The notes beneath the pieces are model-generated. The model was not told where the DNA came from and did no database searches. It worked only from the letters and a program-made list of their open reading frames with translations. 64,000 nucleotides of DNA from Roseibium sp. MMSF_3412 (lineage in GTDB: Bacteria; Pseudomonadota; Alphaproteobacteria; Rhizobiales; Stappiaceae): the NCBI RefSeq assembly GCF_030733265.1, contig NZ_JASHJI010000002.1, positions 1 to 64,000 of the forward strand, read 5' to 3'. How positions within the stretch are numbered: position 1 is the first letter of the stretch; every line of letters begins with the position of its first letter. Position numbers and translations under genes: made by a program. Of this stretch, positions 1 through 8,015 are shown piece after piece.

Positions 1-77
1 CCGTCATTCCGGACGGTCTGCAGCGAAGCTGCATGGCCAGATCCGGAATCCAGACATCAGCCTGAGCGAAAGCGAAG
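1..77. repeat. 77-bp direct repeat, left copy (REP-like)
   Basis: Identical over 77 bp to positions 514-590. It folds as a nested palindrome: outer arms ATTCCGGA (6-13) and TCCGGAAT (42-49), inner arms TGCAGC (19-24) and GCTGCA (28-33) around GAA. It lies just beyond the 3' end of the GIY-YIG gene. It may continue to the left of the window, so 77 bp is a minimum. The palindromic design and intergenic position resemble REP elements; no transposase or target-site duplication is visible. Confidence 0.9.
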
Positions 78-93
78 ACCAATCCTGATCGTT

Positions 94-381
94 TTAGAAA
101 AGTCCACCTTCGCTTAGGTCATGCCACTCCGGATTACTCTCCTCGATCAACGCGATCTTCCAGGCTCGACGCCACCCCTTGAGCTGCTTTTCGCGACCGA
201 TCGCGTCATCCACCCGTTCATGCTCTTCAACATAGACCAACCGCGTGACACCATAGCGCTTCGAGAACCCATCCAGCAGGCCCTTCTGATGCTCGTAAAG
301 CCTGCGGCTGAGATCGGTGGTCACGCCGAGATAAAGCGTGCCGTTTCGACCGGAGGCAAGCATATAGACGTATGCGGTCAT
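94..381 (-). CDS. GIY-YIG nuclease family protein
   Basis: A 95-residue single-domain GIY-YIG protein. The N-terminus carries the variant GIY core VYMLAS...TLYLGVT, followed by RRLYEH (catalytic-type Arg) and, in the second half, REKQLKGW, where the conserved metal-binding Glu of this family sits. The ATG at 381 puts the first beta strand (TAYVYML) at the very N-terminus, as in stand-alone members; in-frame codons extend to 447 but add no domain sequence. Stand-alone members are small and mostly of unknown role, so cleavage activity is inferred from the fold. The gene is enclosed by copies of one palindromic repeat (1-77, 448-492, 514-590), which suggests it and the repeat belong to one module. 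Confidence 0.88.
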   Translation of the reverse strand: MTAYVYMLASGRNGTLYLGVTTDLSRRLYEHQKGLLDGFSKRYGVTRLVYVEEHERVDDAIGREKQLKGWRRAWKIALIEESNPEWHDLSEGGLF

Positions 382-447
382 TGCGCTACTTTTGCGTGTA
401 AAAATGAATTCTTCAAGTGACTTCGACTGCCTGCGGCAGGAATACAT

Positions 448-492
448 CTGGATTCCAGATCAGCGTGCAGCACGGCTGCACTTGTCTGGAAT
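448..492. repeat. REP-like palindrome, inverted relative to flanking copies
   Basis: Same nested-palindrome design as the 77-bp repeats but diverged and in opposite orientation. Outer arms are ATTCCAGA (452-459) and TCTGGAAT (485-492); inner arms are GTGCAGC (465-471) and GCTGCAC (475-481) around ACG. With the copy at 514-590 it forms a head-to-head pair, like the paired palindromes of bacterial interspersed mosaic elements. It lies about 65 bp upstream of the GIY-YIG start codon. Confidence 0.75.
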
Positions 493-513
493 GACGGTGC
501 TTGCTTCCTTTTT

Positions 514-590
514 CCGTCATTCCGGACGGTCTGCAGCGAAGCTGCATGGCCAGATCCGGAATCCAGACATCAGCCTGAGCGAAAGCGAAG
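514..590. repeat. 77-bp direct repeat, right copy (REP-like)
   Basis: Perfect copy of positions 1-77, including both nested palindromic arms. It is upstream of the GIY-YIG gene, so the gene and the diverged inverted element lie between two identical copies 513 bp apart. The rest of 591-873 holds no gene I can support. Confidence 0.9.
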
Positions 591-873
591 TTACACGCCA
601 CTATCTCGCGGCGAGACACACGCCAGCATGGGGCATGTAAGGTGCATAGTGGCTGATCCTCCCTCGTCACGCGCATCAGCAATTCTTCCAGTGCCTCAAA
701 CTGAAAAACACAACCGGGCAGTGGTGATTTTTTAACCATAGGTTTAAACCCCGCCGCTTGCCGGGGACATTTCACTTTTTGGGGTTCCGCTTGCAGATAT
801 ATTCTGTTTGTCAAACCGTCTGAGTCGTTGAAACGCCCACGACACATGAGTTAAGAAAGAGTAAAGAGTGCGT

Positions 874-912
874 AAATTCCACCGGAGCGGCACCGGTGGG
901 AAATTCAGGAGA
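874..912 (+). promoter_or_regulatory. Leader inverted repeat and ribosome binding site of the coiled-coil gene
   Basis: CCACCGG (879-885) and CCGGTGG (893-899) form a perfect 7-bp inverted repeat with a 7-nt loop; the A/T-rich flanks (AAATT on each side) extend it imperfectly. An AGGAGA ribosome binding site follows at 907-912, five bases before the ATG at 918. This could be a protein-binding site or an RNA hairpin just ahead of the RBS; the sequence alone does not decide. Confidence 0.45.
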
Positions 913-917
913 CAGGA

Positions 918-2408
918 ATGGGCATTTTCTCGAAGTCCCCGCGCCCGGGCAGCGGTCAGGAGCAGCGGGCCGAGAGCCAGAACGAGGCAAAAGTCACAAA
1001 CGAGACATCGGACGCGCCCGATCAGACCGGCAACGTGGAGAAACTGTCTCCTTTCGCGCTCAAGATGCAGGAAAAGATGAACCATCTGGACGGTCTGAAG
1101 TCGCGCGTCGGCGGGCTCAACCAGATGTTCGACCAGATGGCGGCCTTCGCCTCCGAGAGCCAGACCAGCATCCGCATGATGGCGGAATATATCGAGACCT
1201 CGCGCCACAGCGTGGAAACCGAGGTCCGGCTGAAATCGGAAAATGCGAAGATTTCGACCGATCTGCTGGATGCCGAACACAAGGTGCGCTCGCTGACGAC
1301 TCAGCTTGAAGACGCCCAGGCAGAGGTCCATTCCCTCCGCAAGCGCGCCACCGAAACCCGAACGGCGCTTGAAACGGCACGCAACGACATCGTGTCGATC
1401 CGCGACAACAACAAGAAGGTCAACGAGGAATATCGCCTGCAGAGCGCCAAGCTGGTGGAGGCGAACACCCAGATTGCCGACCTCAGCGGCAAGTACAACG
1501 ACCTGCTTGCCAAGCATGAAACGCTGGAGCGCCATGCCGACAGCCTGAAGGAAGACCTTGAAGCGGTGAAGCACCGCGAAAAGGAACTCCAGCAGAACCT
1601 TGCCGAAAGCGCCAAGCTCCTGGAAGACGAGATCCGCAAGAACAACCAGGCGACAAGCGATCTGGAAGCGGCCAAGCGCGAATTGATTGAATTCCGCAAT
1701 GACAACATCGACCTGAAGTCGCATCTTGATGTCGCCAACCAGGAACTTGTCTATGCCAAGTCGCGCCTCGAGGAAGAACAGCGCAAGCACGACAATGAGA
1801 TCTACGCGCTGAACGCAGAGATCGAGAACCTCTCGTCGCAGCGCCGCATCGGGGCGCAATCGCTTCAGGAAATGGCCCGCGAGAACTCGGCCCTTAAAGA
1901 GCGCGGCCGCGATATCCTCAAGCGGATGCAGGAAGTCGAACACCTGCTGGACAGCGCGCAGACGAACCACGAGAAGGACCGCAACGAACTGATGGCGACA
2001 TCGGCCAAGCTGCGGGAAGTCAATCTGCGCTACAATTCCGCGCTCACAGACCTGAACCACCAGCGCAACCAGAACCAGAAATTTGCCGACAATCTGGAAG
2101 ACCTCGTGGATGAGAACAAGCGCCTGCAGCGCTACAAGATCCAGGTCGACACCGCCAACGAGCAGATCGTTCAGCTGAAGTCCGTGATTGCCAATTACCA
2201 GATGGCCATGGAAGGCAAGGGCCCGGCCGAGGAGCTCGGCCTGACGGAAACATACGATCCGGCCGCCGATCTGGGCATCACCGAACCGTTTGAAGGGGAC
2301 GCCGGGACGGTCGCAATCGACGTCGACGAAACCGTGGTGCCGGAGACAGACGGTCCCGACGATGACAACCCCGGCGGCGACGACAAGATCGTCAAACTGC
2401 GCGATTGA
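918..2408 (+). CDS. Long coiled-coil, intermediate-filament-like protein
   Basis: A 496-residue protein. A short polar head (about 1-45, Gln/Glu/Ser rich) is followed by an almost unbroken run of charged heptads from about 50 to 435, without Pro clusters or membrane segments. An acidic tail (Asp/Glu/Gly rich, about 440-496) ends it. Head, rod and tail resemble crescentin and related bacterial filament-forming coiled-coil proteins, so a cytoplasmic scaffold or cell-shape role is plausible. Coiled coils are low-complexity, however, and orthology to a named protein cannot be claimed. The ATG at 918 has a good RBS (AGGAGA at 907-912). It is transcribed alone, with a hairpin in its leader and another 85 bp past its end. 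Confidence 0.8.
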   Translation: MGIFSKSPRPGSGQEQRAESQNEAKVTNETSDAPDQTGNVEKLSPFALKMQEKMNHLDGLKSRVGGLNQMFDQMAAFASESQTSIRMMAEYIETSRHSVETEVRLKSENAKISTDLLDAEHKVRSLTTQLEDAQAEVHSLRKRATETRTALETARNDIVSIRDNNKKVNEEYRLQSAKLVEANTQIADLSGKYNDLLAKHETLERHADSLKEDLEAVKHREKELQQNLAESAKLLEDEIRKNNQATSDLEAAKRELIEFRNDNIDLKSHLDVANQELVYAKSRLEEEQRKHDNEIYALNAEIENLSSQRRIGAQSLQEMARENSALKERGRDILKRMQEVEHLLDSAQTNHEKDRNELMATSAKLREVNLRYNSALTDLNHQRNQNQKFADNLEDLVDENKRLQRYKIQVDTANEQIVQLKSVIANYQMAMEGKGPAEELGLTETYDPAADLGITEPFEGDAGTVAIDVDETVVPETDGPDDDNPGGDDKIVKLRD

Positions 2409-2492
2409 TCGACCCGCAGGCAGCCCCCCGCCCGGCACGGCCTGCCTGCTTCCCAAGCGGTTGATTTTCCGGCAAGATCACGAACAGGAAAC

Positions 2493-2531
2493 ACCAGCAC
2501 ATGCGCATCCGACAGGAGCGCATGTGCTGGT
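2493..2531 (+). promoter_or_regulatory. Perfect 14-bp inverted repeat between genes
   Basis: ACCAGCACATGCGC (2493-2506) and GCGCATGTGCTGGT (2518-2531) are exact reverse complements around an 11-nt loop. There is no T-run after it, so a classical intrinsic terminator is unlikely. It lies 48 bp before the GTG start of the symporter-fusion gene. A dimeric-regulator operator or a transcript-stabilising stem are the two readings. Confidence 0.6.
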
Positions 2532-2578
2532 ACCTGTGCGAAATGCATTCACATCATTCCGGGTGAGGAGCGCTCTTT

Positions 2579-4750
2579 GTGAATAGCAAGTTGCTGCCCC
2601 TCCTTGTGCTGATCGGCGGTGCGCTCGGGATCACCATCGGTTCGGTGAGCCCGGCATTGACAGCATTCCTGCAGCCGTTCGGCGATGCTTACATTCGTCT
2701 GATGGAGGTGGTTGTCCTCCCTTATCTGATCTCCTCTCTGCTTCTTGGGCTTGGCCGATTGTCCCCGGCGACCGCGCTGATGCTCTTTCGCAAGAGCTGG
2801 CCTGTCTATCTGCTCTTGTGGGGCGTCACTTTCGCATGTCTGATTGTCGCTGCTTCGACGGTCCCGCTTGTCGGCACGGCAACCGTCGTCGATTTTTCGG
2901 CAAGCCTGCCCGACGAGAAGGGTTCCGCGGTTTCGCTCGTCGAATTGCTGATACCGGACAATTTCTTTGAAGCGCTCAGCCAGAACTACATCCCCTCGGT
3001 CGTCCTCATGGGCGTGATCTTCGGTATCGCGATCCAGCATAGTGTCAAGCCGACGCCGCTGCTCGACATGCTGACGATCATCCGGAACGCATGCGTGCGT
3101 ATCTGGGGCTGGATTGTCTACCTGGCACCCGTGGGCGTCTGCGCGCTGTTTGCAGAATCCATCAGCTCTGTCAGCCTGACCGGCTTTGCCGCCCTGTCGA
3201 TCTATATCGCCGTCGTCATGCTGAGCTCGCTGGTAATTGCGCTTTGGGTGCTGCCGATGCTGCTGACGGTGTTCCTGCCGCTCACCTACCGCGAAATCCT
3301 GACCGGTCTGCGTGAAGCCTTCATGGTGGCCGTGGTGACCTCCCTGTCTGTCGCCTCCCTGCCGCTGATACAGCAGGCCACGCAGAAACTCGCGCGGAAA
3401 CTGAACGAGAACGAAGGCGAAGAACAGCAGCAGAAGGAAATCATCGAAACGACCCTTTCCGTCAGCTATCCCCTGGCCCAGATCGGAAACTTCTTCATTC
3501 TGGTCTTCCTTGTCTACGCCGCCTACTACTATTACCTGCCAATCGAGAAGCAGCAGCTGCTGGAGTTGCCCTTCGTCACCCTGATTTCCAGCATCGGCTC
3601 CCCCACCTCTTCCATTGGTGCCGTCACCTTCATGGCCGACTGGCTGGGCCTGCCGCAAGGAACAACGGACCTCTACGTGGAAACGATGGCCATCACGCGT
3701 TATGGCCAGGTCATCACGTCCGTGTCCGCTTTTGCCTTTGTGGCGACCGCCATAACGTTCCTCTTTCATGGCAAGGTGCGTTTCAACCCGCGGGCACTGG
3801 TCGTGACCCTGGCTGTCTCTGCGGCCGCGTTTTCAGGGATCTGGGCGATCGGCAGTTATGGCGGCACGCACGCTCCTTTGCATTCCGAAGTCAGCTACCG
3901 GGCGGCAGGCCTTCCGGACTACGTACAGCAGCTCAGCGATGCGAACCGGCTAGCGAGCGTTGAACCGGCAGCGGATACCGACGCCCCGCAGAAAACAACG
4001 GCGCCGCAAACAAGTGAGCTGTCCGCGCGCAACACCATCGACCGGATCGAGACAACAAGCGTCCTGCGTGTTGGCATCAACCCCAATGTCATGCCTTTCG
4101 CCTACCGGAACAATGACGGCAGGCTCGTCGGCTACGATGTCGAACTGATGTACCGTTTCGCGCAGAGCATGAATGTGCGCCTGGAATTCGTGCCCTATGA
4201 CTGGCAGAGCCTCGCCGACGATCTCAAGCAGCAGAAATTCGATATCGCCGTCGGCGGACTTTACATAACCGACGAACGACTGAACACGCTCACAGTCAGC
4301 GAGCCTTACTTCGAGAGCCCGCTCGCGCTCATTGTCAAAAGCGATCGTGTCGACGAGTTCAAGTCGAAGTCGGTCATTTCGCAGAACAAGGATCTGACGA
4401 TTGCCGTATTCGACGATCCGGTACTGATCCCGCTCGCCAAACGGACATTTCCGTCCGCAAAGCTCCGCGTCTTGCCGGACTACAGCAAGCTCAGCGATGT
4501 TCAGGACGTTGATGCGGCGCTCTGGACGCGTGAACAAGCCCGCGCGCTGGCAATATCGCTCGACGGCTACTCGGCCGTTGTCCCGGAAAACACCGCCAGC
4601 CGTTTCCTGTTCGCCTACCTGATGCCGCCGTCTTCGCCGGGTCTGGCAGCCTATTTTGACTATTGGATGGACCTGTCACGCAAGGCAGGGGTTATTCAGG
4701 ACATGCATCGCCGCTGGATCAGCCCGGTGAACACGGTGACGACCGACTAG
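2579..4750 (+). CDS. Dicarboxylate/amino-acid:cation symporter fused to a family-3 solute-binding domain
   Basis: A 723-residue fusion. Residues 1 to about 425 are a multi-helix sodium:dicarboxylate (SDF/DAACS) symporter: hydrophobic helices, a LISSIGSPTSSIGA stretch resembling the re-entrant serine-rich hairpin, and a late polar transmembrane helix. After a polar linker (about 440-480, rich in Ala/Thr/Gln) comes a bacterial extracellular solute-binding protein family 3 domain, about 484-720, with starts such as VLRVGINPNVMPFAY and the typical GYDVELMYRFA. The binding domain would lie outside the membrane, tethered to the carrier. The start is GTG at 2579. A separate substrate-capture domain on a secondary carrier is unusual; acidic amino acids or dicarboxylates are the likely substrates from the carrier family. 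Confidence 0.88.
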   Translation: MNSKLLPLLVLIGGALGITIGSVSPALTAFLQPFGDAYIRLMEVVVLPYLISSLLLGLGRLSPATALMLFRKSWPVYLLLWGVTFACLIVAASTVPLVGTATVVDFSASLPDEKGSAVSLVELLIPDNFFEALSQNYIPSVVLMGVIFGIAIQHSVKPTPLLDMLTIIRNACVRIWGWIVYLAPVGVCALFAESISSVSLTGFAALSIYIAVVMLSSLVIALWVLPMLLTVFLPLTYREILTGLREAFMVAVVTSLSVASLPLIQQATQKLARKLNENEGEEQQQKEIIETTLSVSYPLAQIGNFFILVFLVYAAYYYYLPIEKQQLLELPFVTLISSIGSPTSSIGAVTFMADWLGLPQGTTDLYVETMAITRYGQVITSVSAFAFVATAITFLFHGKVRFNPRALVVTLAVSAAAFSGIWAIGSYGGTHAPLHSEVSYRAAGLPDYVQQLSDANRLASVEPAADTDAPQKTTAPQTSELSARNTIDRIETTSVLRVGINPNVMPFAYRNNDGRLVGYDVELMYRFAQSMNVRLEFVPYDWQSLADDLKQQKFDIAVGGLYITDERLNTLTVSEPYFESPLALIVKSDRVDEFKSKSVISQNKDLTIAVFDDPVLIPLAKRTFPSAKLRVLPDYSKLSDVQDVDAALWTREQARALAISLDGYSAVVPENTASRFLFAYLMPPSSPGLAAYFDYWMDLSRKAGVIQDMHRRWISPVNTVTTD

Positions 4751-4787
4751 CTTTTTCGCATCGAAGGCTGTTGCACCTGTCGCAATC

Positions 4788-5090
4788 TCACTCTGGTTCG
4801 ACGGTGAATTGCAGCGGATAGCCAAGCTGGCTCGCCGCATCGATGGCCCGCGTTGCCTTTGTCTCGGCGACGTCCTTGGGATAGACGGACACGACGCAGG
4901 CCCCCTTCTGATGCGCCGTCATCATGACGACCTCGGCCTGGGACATGTCGAGACGGAACTCCGCCTTCAGGATCAGCACCACGAACTCGCGCGGTGTGAA
5001 GTCGTCATTGAGGAGAATGACCTTGTAGAGTTTCGGTTTCTGGACCTTGGTCTTCTGCTTCAATTTCGGTTTCAGGTCGGAATCGCTCAT
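4788..5090 (-). CDS. clpS: ATP-dependent Clp protease adaptor ClpS (ClpS2-type)
   Basis: A 100-residue adaptor that delivers N-degron substrates to ClpAP in the cytoplasm. The core is intact: YKVILLNDDFTPREFV (substrate-pocket Asn-Asp), then MMTAH in the binding site and VAETKAT near the C-terminus. A Lys-rich disordered N-terminus of about 20 residues precedes it. The TPREFV motif and MMTAHQKG pocket look like the second paralogue (ClpS2) found in many alphaproteobacteria, which is usually not beside clpA; no clpA is seen here. It converges on the symporter-fusion gene, leaving 37 bp. Confidence 0.95.
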   Translation of the reverse strand: MSDSDLKPKLKQKTKVQKPKLYKVILLNDDFTPREFVVLILKAEFRLDMSQAEVVMMTAHQKGACVVSVYPKDVAETKATRAIDAASQLGYPLQFTVEPE

Positions 5091-5523
5091 AACACTGGCC
5101 CAAACTTGTGCCCCCTCCAGATGGCGGGAGCTTCACCATATTGGCTGAGCTTCAAATGCCCGGACTTTTCAGCCAACCATCTGAAATCAGAATGCGCGCC
5201 TGCGTCCCGAAACAGGGAAACCATGCGCCGATATCATAGAAGCTGAGCCGGGCTATTCCCGGCAGGTTCGATCGCCAACGAAACGCCGGTGCGGACAAGC
5301 GCAATCGGATCGGTCAGCAACCTAATGAGCGTATTATAATGCATCGCACCATCAAAGGAAACATGGACAGCCCGGAATTCCGGTTGCCAGGCCCGGAATT
5401 CCATCACGCGTCCAGCCGATGAGCCTCTGAAGACGACTTTACGGAAAGAAACGGAAATCCGTCTTCCTGCCGGCTGCGTATGCAATCCGAGGTAAGTGCT
5501 GAAACCACCCGGAGGATTGTCCC
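5091..5523. other. 433-bp divergent intergenic region (clpS / chalcone-isomerase-like gene)
   Basis: No convincing gene. It holds the start regions of clpS (minus) and the gene at 5524 (plus), the repeated CCCGGAATTCC boxes at 5371-5402 and a GGAGG ribosome binding site at 5511-5515. An 83-codon open frame on the minus strand (5234-5485) has no recognisable domain and no clear RBS, so I do not call it. Confidence 0.6.
5371..5402. promoter_or_regulatory. Pair of palindromic boxes 21 bp apart
   Basis: CCCGGAATTCC occurs at 5371-5381 and again at 5392-5402, a 21-bp offset, which is two helical turns. The first copy extends to the perfect 12-bp palindrome CCGGAATTCCGG (5372-5383). Two palindromes on the same DNA face in a divergent promoter region suggest a cooperative dimer-binding operator. 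The regulator is unknown. Confidence 0.45.
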
Positions 5524-6087
5524 GTGACTTCGCGTATCATGTCGGCAGGCTTGAACTGGCCCATTCTTTCCCTTGTCTGTCTCTTTTTCGCCTTTGCCGG
5601 CATGGCAACGGCACCGGCTGCGGCGGATATCGGCCCGGCAGCACGAACCGTTCCGTCGGCGGAACTCGTCGGCAAGGGACGCATGACCTATCTCGGTTTC
5701 AAGGTCTTTGACGCGGAGCTTTATGCGCCAAACGGTGTTTACAGCGCATCCGGCCCGTTCGCGCTCAAACTGAAATACCTGAGAAATTTCAAGGGCTCGG
5801 CGATCACTGAAAGCTCTGTCAAGGAGATGAAGCGGCAGGGCGGTGCGTCCGCGGCGCAACTGGCGTCCTGGGAAAAGCAGATGAGTGCCATCTTCCCGAA
5901 CGTCTCCGCCGGGCAAGCGATCACCGGTGTCAGAACCGCGAAAGGCAGCACAGTGTTCTATCTCGGCGGGCGCAAGCTCGGCACGATCAGCGATCCTGCT
6001 TTCACAAAGAAGTTCTTCTCAATCTGGCTTGGCAACAAGACCCGCAATCCACGGCTGCGGGCACGACTGGTCGGGGCTGGTTCGTAA
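5524..6087 (+). CDS. Secreted chalcone-isomerase-like domain protein
   Basis: A 187-residue protein. A hydrophobic signal segment (about 10-35, ending APAAA) is followed by a chalcone isomerase-like domain of the bacterial exported type: GKGRMTYLGFKVFDAELYAP, then LKLKYLRNFKGSAI and a glycine-rich YLGGRKLGTI strand. Bacterial members keep the fold but usually lack plant catalytic residues and are functionally undefined; many lie in the periplasm. The GTG at 5524 is chosen because GGAGG at 5511-5515 is eight bases upstream; ATG at 5539 is the alternative. The MFS gene follows after 31 bp, so the two may be cotranscribed. Confidence 0.8.
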   Translation: MTSRIMSAGLNWPILSLVCLFFAFAGMATAPAAADIGPAARTVPSAELVGKGRMTYLGFKVFDAELYAPNGVYSASGPFALKLKYLRNFKGSAITESSVKEMKRQGGASAAQLASWEKQMSAIFPNVSAGQAITGVRTAKGSTVFYLGGRKLGTISDPAFTKKFFSIWLGNKTRNPRLRARLVGAGS

Positions 6088-6118
6088 GGCCGCAAGATAG
6101 AAACAGGAACAGCTTGCA

Positions 6119-7459
6119 GTGTCCGTTGACGAGAGACACGCGCCTTCGGTCCGGCTTGAAAACAGTCATCGAAACGCTGCGGATCAGACCTTATCGCCAC
6201 TGAGTGTGAAAAGCCTCGTTGCCTATGGCACCATGGCGTTTCCACTGGCCTTCGTCGGATTGCCGATCTACCTGCACGCCCCGGACTTTTACGCCGTGAC
6301 GATGCAACTGCCATTGGCAACACTCGGGTCCGTTCTGCTCGCCCTCAGGCTTGTAGACGCCATCCAGGATCCGATCATCGGCGACCTGAGTGACAGGTTT
6401 CATAGCGCACGAACCTTCATCCTTGCACTTGGCGCGGTGATGCTCGGGGTTGGTTTCTGGATGCTGTTTCATCCGGCAGCGGCCTATCCCGTGCTCTGGT
6501 TCGCTGCGTCGGTGTTTATCTGCACAACCGGTTTTTCGGTCGTTTCGATCAATTTTCAGGCGCTTGGCGGCCTTTGGCACACAACGTCCGCGCAAAGGAC
6601 CAGGGTCACGGCGAGCCGGGAGGCGATCGGTCTCGTGGGCCTGCTGGTCGCCGCCGTCACGCCGCCGGTGCTCACACAGATCGTCGGGCCGTCCCAGGCG
6701 TTCCACTGGCTGTCTTTCGCCTACCTGCCGCTCCTGTGCATAGCGCTCTGGCTTCTGGTGCGCTGGATGCACGCTACCGCGCTCGATCTTCCCCAGGAAC
6801 ACGGCAGACAGGCAAGCTGGATCTCTCTCATGAAAAATCGCTGGCGAGCGATTTTCTTCGGCCTGGTTTTCCTGAACACGTTCGCAAGCGCCATTCCAGC
6901 GGTGCTCGTGCTTTTTTTCATTCGCGACCGACTTGGCGCGGAAGCCTATACCGGGCTCTTTTTGTTGACCTATTTTCTGTCCGGCGCGTTGTCGATGCCC
7001 ATCTGGACCGCAGCAGCGCGCAAGTTCGGCAAGCTGCGCGCGTGGCAGTTTTCCCTTGCTGCCGCGATTTTCACGTTCTGTTGGGCGGCACTCCTGCAGG
7101 ACGGCGATCTTGTTGCATATGCAATCGTATGCGCGCTGTCGGGTCTTGCACTTGGCGCTGATCTCGCCTTGCCCCCTGCCATTCTTGCCGACCACATCGA
7201 GGCAGATGCAAAGCAGCAGCAGGCCTCGCGCCTCTTTTCCGTGATGGCGTTTCTGTCCAAATCGGCGCTCGCGGTGGCCACGGGGCTTGCACTGCCGTTG
7301 CTTGGCCTGTTCGGATACCATCCGAACATTGCAATGACACCCCAGCTCAATTTCGTGCTAAGCGTTACCTATGCCGGGTTGCCCTGCGTCCTGAAACTGG
7401 CTGCCCTTGGTGGGTTGCTGCTCTTCGAGACCGATCTGAAGGCCCGGCGTTCAACCTGA
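6119..7459 (+). CDS. MFS transporter, GPH/MelB-like (MFS_2)
   Basis: A 446-residue inner-membrane carrier with about 12 hydrophobic segments. The loop DAIQDPIIGDLSDR after helix 2 is the hallmark of the glycoside-pentoside-hexuronide:cation symporter branch, and LGADLALPPAILAD is a typical mid C-domain helix motif of the same branch. The long N-terminal polar stretch (about 35 residues) depends on the GTG start at 6119; no other good start keeps the first helix. The substrate cannot be read from the sequence; sugars or their derivatives are the family default. It follows the chalcone-isomerase-like gene by 31 bp. Confidence 0.85.
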   Translation: MSVDERHAPSVRLENSHRNAADQTLSPLSVKSLVAYGTMAFPLAFVGLPIYLHAPDFYAVTMQLPLATLGSVLLALRLVDAIQDPIIGDLSDRFHSARTFILALGAVMLGVGFWMLFHPAAAYPVLWFAASVFICTTGFSVVSINFQALGGLWHTTSAQRTRVTASREAIGLVGLLVAAVTPPVLTQIVGPSQAFHWLSFAYLPLLCIALWLLVRWMHATALDLPQEHGRQASWISLMKNRWRAIFFGLVFLNTFASAIPAVLVLFFIRDRLGAEAYTGLFLLTYFLSGALSMPIWTAAARKFGKLRAWQFSLAAAIFTFCWAALLQDGDLVAYAIVCALSGLALGADLALPPAILADHIEADAKQQQASRLFSVMAFLSKSALAVATGLALPLLGLFGYHPNIAMTPQLNFVLSVTYAGLPCVLKLAALGGLLLFETDLKARRST

Positions 7460-7517
7460 TCCGCAGCGCGCCTGGCGCGAAACTCCGTCACAATGCAGAC
7501 GTCTTTTGGGACCGGCC

Positions 7518-7868
7518 ATGTCAGTTCGACCGCCTCAATTCACAAACCCCGCGGACAAGGATCCGCTGGCTGCCGCGCTGGAGCAGGAAATCTTCAGCGA
7601 AAAGGCGTCCACGCTGTCGCGTTTGATCAAGAAGCTTGAGAAGGCTCTGGAGCATCTGCGCGACGCGGAAGCCGACCCGGCAGCCACGGATGATCTGAAA
7701 CGCGACCGTCTGGCCGAGGCCGGCGAGGCACTCTGGCACGTGACGATACAGCGGGAACTTTGCGGATTGCGGCAGCACCGGGAATTCAATGATCATCTGC
7801 GCGTCCCCAGGTCCGTGCGTCTTTGCATGGGCCCTGCAAGTATTATCAAGGACCGTGTTAACCGGTGA
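7518..7868 (+). CDS. Conserved hypothetical protein, DUF6665-like
   Basis: A 116-residue soluble protein, mostly helical and charged, with a central coiled-coil-like stretch (TLSRLIKKLEKALEHL) and a conserved-looking C-terminal VPRSVRLCMGP. I recall short alphaproteobacterial proteins of this kind under DUF6665, but that is memory of a family profile, not a computed match. The ATG at 7518 is preferred over the in-frame TTG at 7506. No membrane segment or signal peptide is seen. A small hairpin (GGTGA-AAA-TCACC, 7866-7878) overlaps the stop codon. Confidence 0.65.
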   Translation: MSVRPPQFTNPADKDPLAAALEQEIFSEKASTLSRLIKKLEKALEHLRDAEADPAATDDLKRDRLAEAGEALWHVTIQRELCGLRQHREFNDHLRVPRSVRLCMGPASIIKDRVNR

Positions 7869-8015
7869 AAATCACCTGCTGTACCGGGAAAGTTTGCGTG
7901 TGACGGTGATCACTTCTTTGTTGATTGAAATGCCGTAACGACAGGAAGATGTTGCATCTGTGCCATAGCAATGTTTTTTACGGGTGGTTATCGATATGTA
8001 TGTTATTTACCGGCG

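Noticed and set aside
744..2456. Long minus-strand open frame (about 570 codons) over the coiled-coil gene
   Set aside because: It mirrors the plus-strand coiled-coil gene, whose heptad pattern, RBS and GC codon bias are genuine; the antisense product has no domain.
2549..3769. Minus-strand open frame of about 400 codons over the symporter gene
   Set aside because: Highly polar, Gln/Asp/Arg-rich translation typical of antisense to membrane-protein codons.
5234..5485. 83-codon minus-strand open frame upstream of clpS
   Set aside because: Considered as a phasin-like gene because phasin genes can neighbour clpS; the sequence shows no phasin helix pattern and covers the palindromic boxes.
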